Numbered from the stretch's first letter, positions 46,669 through 56,145 are shown. The stretch is 64,000 nt of DNA from Haladaptatus sp. DYF46 (GCF_021083305.1 NZ_JAJFAY010000001.1:1240001-1304000), one strand, 5' to 3'. Numbers and translations: made by a program. The notes: generated by a model from the sequence alone, not told the origin.

Positions 46669-48048
46669 TCAGTCCTCCTGTGTCGGTGTCGCGTGTTCGT
46701 CGTCCAGTCGTTCGCTGTCGGGCGCTTTCGAGCAGAATCGTTCGACGGAGAAGTCCTGAAAGACGGTGTCCTCGTCGATCGGATACCGCTCCTCGCCGAG
46801 CAGCGACTCGATGATGACCGAGTTTCGCTGGCAGCCTAACCCGAGGTCGGGCGTTCCGACGCCGTGGCTGTACAGGTCGCCGTTCTGGACGAACAGGCGG
46901 CCCGCGCCGTCGAACTCGATTTCGTAGTTCTCGTCGACCCGAAGTCGGCCCTTCGCGTCGCGGGCGATTCGGTCCTCGATTCCGGCGAGGAAGGGCGGCT
47001 TCGGGCGGTGGTAGCCGGTTCCGAGAACCACCACGTCGCTCCGGTGGGCGAAGCGTTCTTCCTCCTGCCACTGTTCGCAGGTCAGGCGGTAGCCGTCGCC
47101 CGTCTCCTCGATGTCCTCGACTTCGGTCATGGCGAGCATACCGACGTCCGGGTCGGCGTCGCCGATGGAGCGCTCGTACAGCAGGTCGTAGATTTCCTCG
47201 CTCGTTTCGGGGTCGATTCCCTTGTACAGCAACCCCTGCTCGGGCACGAGGGCGTCCTTTCGTTCCTGTGGCAGGTCGTAGAAGTACTCGGTGTACTCGG
47301 GCGTGAAGTGCTGGAGTCCGAGTTTCGAGTACTCCATCGGGAAGAAGCCCTCCGAGCGCGTGAGCCAGTCGAGTCGATACCCCGCCTCGGGTCGGCGTTT
47401 CAGCAGGTCGAGGAACACCTCGGCGGCGCTCTGGCCCGACCCGACGACCGTGATGGCCTCCGCATCGAGACAGCGTTCCCGCCGGTCGAGGTAACTGGCG
47501 GTGTGGAACACGTCCTCGCTCGGGTGCCCCTGTAGCGCCTCGGGAATCCGCGGAACGCTCCCGACGCCGACAACCACGTTCTCCGCCCGGTATTCGACCG
47601 TCTCGCCGATTTCCGGGTCGCGTGCGGTGACGTGAAACGCCGCTTCGTCCTCGTCGTAGCGAACGTCGGTCACGCGGCGGCTGAACGCCGTGTTTCCGAC
47701 CGTCTCGGCGACCCACTTGCAGTAGTCGTCGTACTCCCGGCGGGGCACCTGAAACGTCTCGTAGAAGTAGAACTCGTAGAGACGGTCCGTCTCCCGGAGA
47801 TAGTTCAGGTAGGTGTACTCGCTCGTCGGGTCGGCAAGGGTAACGAGGTCGGCGAGGAACGGCACTTCGAGGGTCGCGTCCTCGATGAGCATCCCGCCGT
47901 GCCACTCGAACTCGGGTTTCCGTTCGAGGAACAGCGCGTCGCTCTCGGTGTCCTCCAACAGGGCCGCCAAGCCGAGGTTGAACGGCCCGAGGCCGACGCC
48001 GACGACGTCGTAGACGTCGTCCGTCGAGTTTTCCGTACCGTCCGTCAT
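46669..48048 (-). CDS. iucD: Amine N-hydroxylase (IucD/SidA-type FAD monooxygenase)
   Basis: A 459-residue flavin monooxygenase. The FAD site GVGLGPFNLGLAALL is near residues 16-30, the NADPH-binding Gly motif VVGSGQSAAEVFLDLL near 200, and the ATGY-like VVLGTGY near 340. In Iuc pathways it hydroxylates lysine; here, with DABA decarboxylase, the natural substrate is probably 1,3-diaminopropane (inference). It overlaps the acetyltransferase gene by 4 bp. Confidence 0.95.
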   Translation of the reverse strand: MTDGTENSTDDVYDVVGVGLGPFNLGLAALLEDTESDALFLERKPEFEWHGGMLIEDATLEVPFLADLVTLADPTSEYTYLNYLRETDRLYEFYFYETFQVPRREYDDYCKWVAETVGNTAFSRRVTDVRYDEDEAAFHVTARDPEIGETVEYRAENVVVGVGSVPRIPEALQGHPSEDVFHTASYLDRRERCLDAEAITVVGSGQSAAEVFLDLLKRRPEAGYRLDWLTRSEGFFPMEYSKLGLQHFTPEYTEYFYDLPQERKDALVPEQGLLYKGIDPETSEEIYDLLYERSIGDADPDVGMLAMTEVEDIEETGDGYRLTCEQWQEEERFAHRSDVVVLGTGYHRPKPPFLAGIEDRIARDAKGRLRVDENYEIEFDGAGRLFVQNGDLYSHGVGTPDLGLGCQRNSVIIESLLGEERYPIDEDTVFQDFSVERFCSKAPDSERLDDEHATPTQED

Positions 48049-48638
48049 CCGGCCAGCACCTCCGACTCGAACCGCTCGCGCTCACAGACCATCAGCAGGG
48101 CGTCCTTTTCCTCCAACGAGAGTTCGTGGCGGGCCTCGAACCCGCACGACTCGAAGACGTGGATGACCGTCTCGTTGCGAACGTCGGGTTCCGTCACGAC
48201 GCGCTCGGTCTCGTCGTGGCGGAACTGGAACGCCGTCATGGCCCGGAGCAGGGGTTTCGCGTAGCCGTGCCCGAGAAACTCCGGGACGCCGATGAGCAGG
48301 TGGATGCCTTGGTCGGCGGGTTCGGCGTCGTAGTGGGCCGCGAGGTCGTCCTCGGCGGCCCAGTACGATTCCCAGTAGCTCATCGGGACGTGGTCGAGGT
48401 GCCCGACGTAGAGCGTCTGGTGGCCGTCGGCCAGCTTTTCGGCGAGCCCGCGTCTGAACTCGGGAAGCGGGTCGTCCCACTGCCAGTACGGCAGGACGTG
48501 CGGTTCGTTGAGCCAGCGGTGGAGGCGGCCGAGGTCACGGTCCATCGTCGCCTGCCGGAACGAAATCGTCTTTTCCACCGCCGCGTCCCACGTCTGGAAC
48601 TCGTAGTCCGACGCCACGATTCCGGCGGGACCGGTCAT
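48045..48638 (-). CDS. iucB: Siderophore N-acetyltransferase (IucB/GNAT type)
   Basis: A 197-residue GNAT enzyme. An N-terminal segment with RWLNEPHVLPYWQW and GHLDHVPMSYWESYWA leads to GIHLLIGVPEFLGHGYAKPLLRAM, the acetyl-CoA loop, and a final CGFEARHEL. The pattern fits IucB/RhbD-type acetyltransferases, which acylate the N-hydroxylated amine to a hydroxamate. Starts 4 bp inside the upstream iucA stop. Confidence 0.92.
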   Translation of the reverse strand: MTGPAGIVASDYEFQTWDAAVEKTISFRQATMDRDLGRLHRWLNEPHVLPYWQWDDPLPEFRRGLAEKLADGHQTLYVGHLDHVPMSYWESYWAAEDDLAAHYDAEPADQGIHLLIGVPEFLGHGYAKPLLRAMTAFQFRHDETERVVTEPDVRNETVIHVFESCGFEARHELSLEEKDALLMVCERERFESEVLAG

Positions 48639-50422
48639 GGTTTCACCTCCAGTTCCGTCACGAGCGGGTTGCGTACGTCGGAATAGACGGACTGGTTTTC
48701 GAGCGTGCCGGTCAGTTCGTCCATGCCGTGGAACCGGGTGAGCAGGTTCGCCTTGCAGGCGAGTCGTCGCTCCCCGAGCAGGCTGGACACCAGCGACGAC
48801 TCCTCGCGCTCGTACTCCGCAAGTGATTCGAGTTCCTCTCGAAGGAGCGAGAGCAACTCGCGCTCGTCCACGAGTCCGGCACAGCCGAAGGCGTTGACCA
48901 CCCCGAACGCGTTGTTCAGGATCACGTAGTAACGGATTCGTTCGTCGGCCAGTTCGTCCGAGACGAGCGTGTCCGCGCGCTCGGCGACGCCGGGGAGGAA
49001 CGCCTCCACCTCGTCCTGCGTCGATTCGACGAAGTAGTAGCCCTGATTATCCCGGTAGCGGAACTCGTCGGGATAGCCGTCTTCGAGGGTCAGCACGCTG
49101 TTTTGCTGGTGTGCTTCCAATCCGACGCCGCGGGTCAAGTAGAGCCACAGCACCGGCCGAATCGAGACGGCGAGGTACGTTCGGAACCAGTCCCGACTCA
49201 CTGCGGCGGTGGACCGGCCCTCCCGCGCCGCGATTTCCTCCACGATGTTGGCGAGACGGGGATTTCCGCCGGACAGAGAGTCCTGACAGAGGCCGACGAT
49301 GGGCGTCGCGTTTCTCGCGTCGTCGCCGCGGAAGGGGTTCTCGCGCAGGACGGCTTCGAACCCGGACTCGGCCCCATCGCCCGCTTCGACCGTCAGGTAA
49401 GCCGGGTCGCGCACCACGTCGAACTCGGGAAAACGCGACCGTAATTCGTCCCCCAGTTCCGTGTCCATGAGTTCGGTGATGGCGACGCCGCGTTCCAGTT
49501 CGGGCCGCTTGTTCGTCCGCTCGGAGTTCGTGATGGTGACGGCGAGCGACCCCTTCACCATGAACGACGACTCGGGACTGTACAACGTCCGAACCGACGA
49601 GGTGGGGACGTACTCCCGGCCGCGCGGGCCGAGATAGTCGAGTTCGCCGTCTTCCAGCAGCGATTCCACGAACGGCTTTCGGAGCAGGTGCTCGGCCTGC
49701 CACGGATGCACTGGAAGCAGCGCGTCGTCGCTCTCGACGTGTTCCGCGACGAACGACTCGGAGACGGTCGGGTCCTCGCGTAGTTCGGATTTCACCCACT
49801 CGATCGCGCTCTCGTCCCGCGCCGAATCCTGTGCGACGACGTCGGAAGAGGCCCGGAAGTAGTGGAGCGGGAACGACCCGCGCAGTTCCGGGGCGTACGT
49901 CGGCGCGTCGCGGGCCGCGATTCCCTCCCTGCTCTTCGGCGTCGGATGGAGCAGGTGGCCGAAGACGAGCGACTGTTCGGCGTCGGAGAACTCGAAGTCG
50001 GTGCCGTACAGTCTATCGAGGTCGTCGGCGCGCGCTTCGACGAACCGCTCCGTCGCTTGCTTGCTCGACAGCACCCGGGCGAGGAACTCGTCGGCGTGGT
50101 CATCCGCCCGCTTTTGCGACAGGTCCTTGACGACGAGCGACGCCAGCGTGGCGTAGTCGAGCGTCGTCCACTCGCCGCCCGCCCGGAAGCGCGCCGGGAG
50201 GTCGAACAGGTGGCGACCTGTAGGGGATCGGTACGAGAGCGGAACGACGACTTCGACGCCGACGGCCGACAGTTCGAACCGAATCGCGTTCCCGGACTCC
50301 GCCGGGGAATCCTCGACGACCTCGTAATCGCCCGTCTCACGGAGATAGGAGTTGAGGAAGGCGTGCGTCGTCGCGGCGGCGGCAACGGCGCCGGGGTCGT
50401 CCGTTGCGTTCGGGGGAATCAT
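48635..50422 (-). CDS. iucA: NIS siderophore synthetase (IucA/IucC family), first
   Basis: A 595-residue paralogue of the synthetase at 44825. It has LLHPTPKSREGI, VHPWQAEHLL, SVRTLYSPESSFMVKGSLAVTITNSERTN and a C-terminal FhuF-like helical region. ATG 50422 (MIPPNATDD) overlaps ddc's stop (ATGA); an upstream Met at 50449 has no support. It probably performs the first coupling on citrate. Assignment as A or C type is uncertain. Confidence 0.93.
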   Translation of the reverse strand: MIPPNATDDPGAVAAAATTHAFLNSYLRETGDYEVVEDSPAESGNAIRFELSAVGVEVVVPLSYRSPTGRHLFDLPARFRAGGEWTTLDYATLASLVVKDLSQKRADDHADEFLARVLSSKQATERFVEARADDLDRLYGTDFEFSDAEQSLVFGHLLHPTPKSREGIAARDAPTYAPELRGSFPLHYFRASSDVVAQDSARDESAIEWVKSELREDPTVSESFVAEHVESDDALLPVHPWQAEHLLRKPFVESLLEDGELDYLGPRGREYVPTSSVRTLYSPESSFMVKGSLAVTITNSERTNKRPELERGVAITELMDTELGDELRSRFPEFDVVRDPAYLTVEAGDGAESGFEAVLRENPFRGDDARNATPIVGLCQDSLSGGNPRLANIVEEIAAREGRSTAAVSRDWFRTYLAVSIRPVLWLYLTRGVGLEAHQQNSVLTLEDGYPDEFRYRDNQGYYFVESTQDEVEAFLPGVAERADTLVSDELADERIRYYVILNNAFGVVNAFGCAGLVDERELLSLLREELESLAEYEREESSLVSSLLGERRLACKANLLTRFHGMDELTGTLENQSVYSDVRNPLVTELEVKP

Positions 50423-51939
50423 CGACTCACCCCCGGCGAGACGGCACACAGGGAATCGCCGCGCCGTTCGAGCGTGTCGAGGACGGCGGCGACGTCCGAG
50501 AGCGTCGTCCGCGGGTTGAGGAGGGTGAACTTCAGCGCGGAGACGCCGTCGACTTCGGTTCGAGCGAGGACCGCTTCGCCCTCCCGGAGGAGCGACTCGC
50601 GTATCGCCTCGTTTATCCAGCCTAACAGGTCGTCGGACAAATCGTCGTGCGGCCGGTAGCGGAACACGACGGCGTTGAGCGATGGTTCGGCGACCAGTTC
50701 GAACGAATCGTCCTCCGTGAGCAGGGCCGCGACGTCGTCGGCGAGGTCGATGGTGCCGTCGATGAGCGCGGCCAGTCCGCTCCGCCCGACGGCTTGAAAC
50801 GTGAGGTACGGTTTGAGTGCGTCGAAGCGGCGCGTCGTCTGGGTGGACTTGGCGACGAGGTTCGGCGCGTTGTCCCCCTCGGGGTTGAGGTAGGAGGCGT
50901 TTCGCGCGATGTGTTCGTACCGCGAGCCGTCACGGAGCAGGAACGCGCCACAGCTGATGGGTTGGTAGAACAGCTTGTGGAAATCGACGGCGATGGAGTC
51001 CGCGCGGTCGATTCCGGCGAGCCGCTCGCGGTGGCGCTCGCTCGCGGCCAGCGCGCCGCCGTAGGCCGCATCGACGTGGAACCACAGGTCGTGTTCGTCC
51101 GCGCGCTCGGCGAGTTCGGCGAGCGGGTCGATGCTTCCGAAGTCCGTCGTCCCGGCGGTGCCGACGAGGGCGAACGGGACCAGTTCCCGCCCGTGGAGGT
51201 CCGACAGGGTTCGGTCGAGCGCGTCCGGACACATCCGTCGGTTCGCGTCCGTTTCGACGGTCGTCACGGCGTTCTCCCCCAAACCGAGGTGGGCGGCGGC
51301 CTGTTCGGCCGTGAAGTGTGCCTCCTTCGAACAGAGGATTCGCATCGCCTTCGCGCGCGGCGGAAGGCCCGAGCGCTGAACGTCGGTGCCGAAGCGCTCC
51401 TCGGCGAACCGCTCGCGGGCGAGCAGGAGTCCGAGGAAGTTGGACTGCGTGCCGCCGCTGGTGAACACGCCGTCCCCGGCGTCGGCGTCGTAGCCGAAGA
51501 GCGAACAGAGTTCCTCGACCATCCGCGTTTCGAGCATCGTCGCCGCCGGACTCTGGTCCCACGAGTCCATCGACTGGTTCGTCGCGGAGAGCATCGCCTC
51601 CGCGGCCAGTCCCGGCACCGTGGGTGGACAGTGAAGGTGGGCGAAACAGGTCGGGTTCGAGACGTCGACCGAGTGTCGGAGTATCGGTTCGGCGGCCTCG
51701 ATGGCAGCCGAGAGGCCTACCCCGTCTTCGGGAATCATCCGTTCGTCTTCGAACAGTTCCCGAAGCGATTCCGGCGAACAACCGGAGTAGGGCTTCTCGC
51801 CGTCGCCGGCCGAATCGAGGACGGCGTCGGTCGCTTTCGCCATCGCCCGTCGGTAGGCGTCGTCCCCCTCTTCGCTGCCGAGGAACAGCGAGTCCGGGTT
51901 CTCCTGTCCCTCTATTTCCTTCGCGTCGGCCTGCGTCAT
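50419..51939 (-). CDS. ddc: L-2,4-diaminobutyrate decarboxylase
   Basis: A 506-residue PLP enzyme of group II decarboxylases. The PLP lysine lies in SIAVDFHKLFYQPISCGAF near residue 320, preceded by HVDAAYGG (Asp contact to the pyridine) and GTAGTTDFGSIDP. It converts diaminobutyrate to 1,3-diaminopropane, the amine of schizokinen. ATG 51939 overlaps the aminotransferase's stop. The alternative of a tyrosine- or glutamate-type decarboxylase is disfavoured by context. Confidence 0.9.
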   Translation of the reverse strand: MTQADAKEIEGQENPDSLFLGSEEGDDAYRRAMAKATDAVLDSAGDGEKPYSGCSPESLRELFEDERMIPEDGVGLSAAIEAAEPILRHSVDVSNPTCFAHLHCPPTVPGLAAEAMLSATNQSMDSWDQSPAATMLETRMVEELCSLFGYDADAGDGVFTSGGTQSNFLGLLLARERFAEERFGTDVQRSGLPPRAKAMRILCSKEAHFTAEQAAAHLGLGENAVTTVETDANRRMCPDALDRTLSDLHGRELVPFALVGTAGTTDFGSIDPLAELAERADEHDLWFHVDAAYGGALAASERHRERLAGIDRADSIAVDFHKLFYQPISCGAFLLRDGSRYEHIARNASYLNPEGDNAPNLVAKSTQTTRRFDALKPYLTFQAVGRSGLAALIDGTIDLADDVAALLTEDDSFELVAEPSLNAVVFRYRPHDDLSDDLLGWINEAIRESLLREGEAVLARTEVDGVSALKFTLLNPRTTLSDVAAVLDTLERRGDSLCAVSPGVSR

Positions 51940-53366
51940 GCCGTCATCACCTCGCGCTCGACTGCGGCCGCAACCGCGTCGTGGAACCGCTCCGCGATGG
52001 CGTCGACGTCGTCCTTCGTGACGACGAGCGGGGGAAGGAACCGGACGGTGCCGCCGTGTCGGCCGCCCAGTTCCACGATGAGGCCGCGGTCGAAACACTC
52101 CCCGCGGATGGCCGATGCGAGGTCCGGTTCGACGGGGTAGCTGCCGAGTTCGTCCGGTTCCGCCGTCGGGTCCACGATTTCGGCCCCGAGCATCAGGCCG
52201 CGGCCGCGAACGTCGCCGACGGAATCGAACGTCTCCGCGGTTTCTTCGAGGTGGTTTCGAAGGCGCTTTCCCATCCGTTCGGCGCGCGCCGGAAGGTCGT
52301 TTTCGAGGACGTACTCGATGGTCGCCCGCCCGGCGGTCATCGCCAACTGGTCGCCGCGGAACGTCCCGGCGTGTGCGCCCGGTTCCCACACGTCGAGCGA
52401 CTCGTCGTAAACGACGACCGCGAGGGGGAGACCGCCGCCGACGGCCTTCGAGAGCGTTACAACGTCCGGAACGATGTCGGCGTGTTCGAAGGCGTAGGTT
52501 TCACCCGTCCGGCCGAGGCCGGTCTGGATTTCGTCCACGACCAATGGGATGTCGCGTTCGCGGGTGATGCGTCGAACTTCGCGGGTCCACTCGTCGGGCG
52601 CGGGAATCGCGCCGCCCTCGCCCTGCACGAGTTCGAGTACCATCCCGGCGGGGTCGGTGATACCGCTCTCCGGGTCGTCCAGCAGGCGTTCGACGTATCG
52701 GCTCGACGTTCGGTGGCCGTCCTCGCCGCCGATGCCGAACGGACAGCGGTAGTCGTACGGATACGGCAGGTGATGCACGTCGGGCATCGTTCCCGGGACG
52801 GCGTCCTTCGGGTCGGTGTCGCCCATGAGTCCCAGCGCGCCGTGGGTCATGCCGTGGTAGCCGCCCTGAAACGCGAGGGTGGAACGGTTCCCTGTTGCAG
52901 TTTTGACGAGTTTCAGCGCTGCCTCGATGGCGTCCGTTCCCGCGGGGCTACAGAACTGCACGCGCGCTGAGTCGGCGAACTCGTCGGGGAGGCTCCCGAA
53001 CAGTTCGTCCACAAAGGCGTCCTTCGTCGGCGTCGCGATGTCGAGGGTGTGAAGCGGACCGCTCGCGTCCAACACCTCCTCGATGGCCTGCACGACGACC
53101 GGATGGTTGTGTCCGAGCGCGAGGGTGCCAGCGCCCGCGAGACAGTCATAATATTCCGTTCCGTCCACGTCCTCGACGCGAACGCCCTCCGCTCGCTCGA
53201 TGGCCAGCGGGAGATGTCGGGGATAGGTCCGGGCGTTCGATTCGCGGCGCGCCTGCTTCGCGAGCAGTCGTTCGCTCTCGGGGCGACTCATCGTCTCCCT
53301 CCTATCGAACCGAGTCGTATAGCCGTCGCTCTCCGTGTCTGATGGGGCTTCCATGGCTGCATACAT
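51936..53366 (-). CDS. dat: Diaminobutyrate-2-oxoglutarate aminotransferase
   Basis: A 476-residue class III aminotransferase, first of the siderophore operon. PLP contacts: SPAGTDAIEAALKLVKTATG near residue 140, VDEIQTGLGRTGE near 270 and the Schiff-base Lys in TLSKAVGGGLPLAVVV near 305. It makes diaminobutyrate from aspartate semialdehyde using glutamate. Start ATG 53366 or 53354; the first lies 3 bp from iron-box-like site 1, consistent with a leaderless transcript. Confidence 0.92.
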   Translation of the reverse strand: MYAAMEAPSDTESDGYTTRFDRRETMSRPESERLLAKQARRESNARTYPRHLPLAIERAEGVRVEDVDGTEYYDCLAGAGTLALGHNHPVVVQAIEEVLDASGPLHTLDIATPTKDAFVDELFGSLPDEFADSARVQFCSPAGTDAIEAALKLVKTATGNRSTLAFQGGYHGMTHGALGLMGDTDPKDAVPGTMPDVHHLPYPYDYRCPFGIGGEDGHRTSSRYVERLLDDPESGITDPAGMVLELVQGEGGAIPAPDEWTREVRRITRERDIPLVVDEIQTGLGRTGETYAFEHADIVPDVVTLSKAVGGGLPLAVVVYDESLDVWEPGAHAGTFRGDQLAMTAGRATIEYVLENDLPARAERMGKRLRNHLEETAETFDSVGDVRGRGLMLGAEIVDPTAEPDELGSYPVEPDLASAIRGECFDRGLIVELGGRHGGTVRFLPPLVVTKDDVDAIAERFHDAVAAAVEREVMTA

Positions 53367-53368
53367 GA

Positions 53369-53384
53369 TTTAGGCCGACCTAAA
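53369..53384. promoter_or_regulatory. Iron-box-like operator 1 of the siderophore operon
   Basis: TTTAGGCCGACCTAAA has arms TTTAGG and CCTAAA around 4 bp. It lies 3 bp upstream of dat's first ATG, next to a TATA-like TTTTAC (about 53391-53396) on the minus strand. It resembles DtxR/IdeR-type sites and probably blocks transcription when iron is sufficient. Confidence 0.75.
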
Positions 53385-53404
53385 CCAACGTAAAAGCTCC
53401 GGTT

Positions 53405-53420
53405 TTTAGGTCGGCCTAAA
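53405..53420. promoter_or_regulatory. Iron-box-like operator 2 of the siderophore operon
   Basis: TTTAGGTCGGCCTAAA is the exact reverse complement of operator 1, with centres 36 bp apart. The two flank the likely TATA element, so binding could form a bridge or loop that occludes it. It could also act on the plus-strand gene at 53612, which lies about 190 bp away. Confidence 0.75.
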
Positions 53421-53611
53421 ACGTTGCCTGACGGTACTTTTCATTGGATTTGAATCAATATTTATACGTGAATGTTGGGTTTTTTCTGGGGAAGAATACA
53501 CGTTTCAGCGTGCGTGACGCGCTCCGCACCGTTGTGACTGTCCCCCATGGAGGAGTTACTCCCCGAACAACACTTTGTACCTCGCCGACGTACCCAGTTC
53601 GGGGGAAACAC

Positions 53612-54058
53612 ATGGGAGTGAACGAAAACAAGGAGATAGTCAACCGATTCATCAACGAGTTCGTCAACGAGGGGAACGAGGCCGTGGCAGATCAACTGCT
53701 CACGGAGGATTACGTCCGGTACGACCCCGATGCGCCGTCCGGCGCGCAGGGAGCGGGCGAGTTCAAGGAGATGATTCGGATGTTCGGGGAGGCGTTTCCC
53801 GATTCGGAAGTGAAGATAGAAGAGATGATCGGAGAAGGCGATTTGGTCGTGTTCCGCGGTACCGAGACAGGGACTCACGAGGGCGAATTCGTCGGCCACG
53901 AACCGACGGGGGAGACGTTCGAAATAACCGGCCTCGCGATGCACCGCGTCAGGGACGGCCAAATCGCGGAGACGTGGGCCAACTGGGACATGCTGGGGAT
54001 GATGCAACAACTCGGCATCGTTCCGACGCCCGAGGAACTGACCGAACTCTCCGACTGA
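53612..54058 (+). CDS. SnoaL-like polyketide cyclase family protein (NTF2-like fold)
   Basis: A 148-residue soluble protein. It opens MGVNENKEIVNRFINEFVNEGN and ends with a typical SnoaL-like core: FKEMIRMFGEAFPDSEVKIEEMI, GTHEGEFVGHEPTGETFEITGLAMHRVRDGQIAETW. Such proteins are small ester-cyclase or steroid-isomerase-like folds of diverse function. ATG 53612 is chosen although the frame is open to 53444. A TATA-like ATTTATAC lies near 53460. It is divergent from the siderophore operon, so it may share iron control (inference). Confidence 0.85.
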   Translation: MGVNENKEIVNRFINEFVNEGNEAVADQLLTEDYVRYDPDAPSGAQGAGEFKEMIRMFGEAFPDSEVKIEEMIGEGDLVVFRGTETGTHEGEFVGHEPTGETFEITGLAMHRVRDGQIAETWANWDMLGMMQQLGIVPTPEELTELSD

Positions 54059-54133
54059 CCGAAGCGTTCATTTTTCCGTTCGAGGGTGAAACCAACCGGC
54101 AACTTCCTGTTTCACACACACGTAGGTGGGTAC

Positions 54134-55165
54134 ATGGGGGAGAGAATGGGAGAAGTAGCCGTCGAAGAAGCCGACGAACTCGAAGCCGTATTGGAGGACA
54201 CTGACTCGCTCGCTATCGTCTGTCACTACCAACCGGACCCGGACTGCCTCGCGAGCGCGTTCGCGCTCGAATGGATCGCCACCCGAAACGGCGTGGACGA
54301 CACCGCCATCTTCTATCAGGGCCACATCACCCATCAGGAGATTCGGTCGTTCATCGGCATCTTCGACATCGAACTGCACGAAATCGACGAAACCTCCCTC
54401 GAGGAGTACGACCTCGTGGCCTTCGTCGATCACTCGATTTCCGGCACCGAAGTCGAGATTCCGCCCGCGGTCACGGCGGACGTCGTCATCGACAACGTGG
54501 AACCGCCCGGCGAATCGGACGCCGCGTTCGTTGACACGCGGGACGAGTACGGTTCCACGGCCGCGATTATGGCCGAGTACGTCGCCAACGAGAGCGAGGA
54601 TCCACCGGAACTGGTCGCCTCCGCGTTGCTCTTCGCCATTCATCGGGAACGGCTGGACGACATCCGCTATCCGACCCGACTCGACTACCAAGCCGCGCTC
54701 GACCTGTTTCCGTACGCGGACGTCGACCTCATCGAGGAGGTGTACGGGTCGTCGCTCACGCCGGAGACGCTGGACGCCGTCGGACGGGCCATCCACCACC
54801 GAACGATGCGCGGGTCCGTCCTCGTTTCCAGCATCGGACAGACGCCAGACAGCGGCGCGCTTCCGCAGGCCGCCGACTACCTCCTCCGACTCGAAGGCAT
54901 CAGGACGGTGCTCGTCATGGGGGTGGTCAACGGCGACCTCTGGCTGAGCGCCCGCTCGTTCGACCCCCGTATCGACATCGGGATGATACTCCACGATGCG
55001 TTCTCCGAGTTCGGCACCGCGGGCGGCCATCAGGACCGAGCGGGCGGACAGCTATCGCTCGGCATCTTCGCGGACACCGACATGGATTCGGCCGTGATAA
55101 ACGAGCGTCTCTTCGAAATCGTCGCGGACCGCTTTTTCGGGGCGCTCGCGCTCGAAGAGGACTGA
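54134..55165 (+). CDS. DHH family phosphoesterase
   Basis: A 343-residue cytoplasmic protein. DHH motif I is HYQPDPDCLASAFALEW near residue 30, motif II VAFVDHSISG near 97, and the C-terminal DHHA1 end shows GTAGGHQDRAGGQL, which contacts the substrate. Family members cut nanoRNA, pAp or cyclic dinucleotides. ATG 54134 (MGERMGEVAV) is chosen; the frame starts at 54086. Substrate unassigned. Confidence 0.9.
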   Translation: MGERMGEVAVEEADELEAVLEDTDSLAIVCHYQPDPDCLASAFALEWIATRNGVDDTAIFYQGHITHQEIRSFIGIFDIELHEIDETSLEEYDLVAFVDHSISGTEVEIPPAVTADVVIDNVEPPGESDAAFVDTRDEYGSTAAIMAEYVANESEDPPELVASALLFAIHRERLDDIRYPTRLDYQAALDLFPYADVDLIEEVYGSSLTPETLDAVGRAIHHRTMRGSVLVSSIGQTPDSGALPQAADYLLRLEGIRTVLVMGVVNGDLWLSARSFDPRIDIGMILHDAFSEFGTAGGHQDRAGGQLSLGIFADTDMDSAVINERLFEIVADRFFGALALEED

Positions 55166-55218
55166 TTAGGACGCCACCGACACATGCTCGAACGCGTGCG
55201 GTCACTCCGTTCGAGGTG

Positions 55219-56145
55219 TCACGCGTCGGTTTTCGTCCCGCGCTCCCGAAGTCCCGAGAGGAGCGTCCGCCGCTCCGTCAGCGCGAATCCGACGGCGATG
55301 ACGAGGAATCCGGCGACGGTGTGCAGGGTTATCGTCTCGCCGACGAGGACCCATCCCGCGATCGCGGTGACGACGGGGACCACGTAGGAAACGAGCGCCG
55401 TGCGAACCGCGCCGATTCGCGAGATGAGTTCGAAGTACGCCGAGTACGCGCCGGCGGTCGCGACGATGCCGAGGTAGACGACCGAGAGCAGGAGCGTGGA
55501 ACCCCACGCGGTCGAAACACGCTCGCCGAGGCCGTAGCTCACGACGTGGAGGAAGAGGCCGCCGAGCAGGAGGCCCCAACTGGTCGTCACGAGCGTCGGC
55601 AGCGTCGTCTCGAACCGTCGGGTGAGGACGGTCCCTAACCCGAGACAGGCGGCACCGCAGAGGAGTATCCACGGGCCGATTCCGCGCGCGGAGAGGAGTG
55701 TATCCGGGTCGGGATTGGCGACGATGGCGACGCCGAGGATGCCGAGGCAGACCCCGAAAACGGAGAGGGGAGACAGTCGCTCGCTCGGCAACTACAGCCA
55801 CGCGAACAGCGTCGCCAAGATGGGGTTGAGCGCGAACACCACGGCCGCAACTGCGCTCGGCGTAGATTCCTGTCCGAGGAACAGGAAGGCGTTCGTCCCG
55901 GCGGCGACGAACAACCCCGCGGCACAGACGGTCACCCAATCGCCGGTCGTCTTCGACCGCCAGTCGTCGTACCACGCGACGACGGACGGGACGAGGACGA
56001 CGGCCGCGATGTCGAGGCGACTCGCGGCGAAGAACACCGGCGGGAGGTTGTGCAGGCCGACGGAGATGGCGACGTAGGAACCGCCCCACGCCAACGCGAC
56101 GTACGCGAACAGCGCGGCGACGAAACCGGAGCGGGAACTGGGCAC
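55219..56145 (-). pseudogene. EamA/DMT-family transporter interrupted by an in-frame TAG
   Basis: Reading from ATG 56145, the frame encodes a ten-helix EamA drug/metabolite transporter: WGGSYVAISVGL in helix 1, FALNPILATLFAWL, then TAG at 55792-55794, then LPSERLSPLSVFGVCLGILG in the same frame to a TGA at 55219-55221. Ignoring that one codon, length and motifs of a normal EamA protein (about 308 residues) are intact, including both repeat units. This is a nonsense mutation or a sequencing error. A new Met just after TAG could start only the second half. Confidence 0.85.

Noticed and set aside
53444-53611. Possible N-terminal extension of the SnoaL-like gene
   Set aside because: It would start from TTG, reads poorly, and covers the promoter region.
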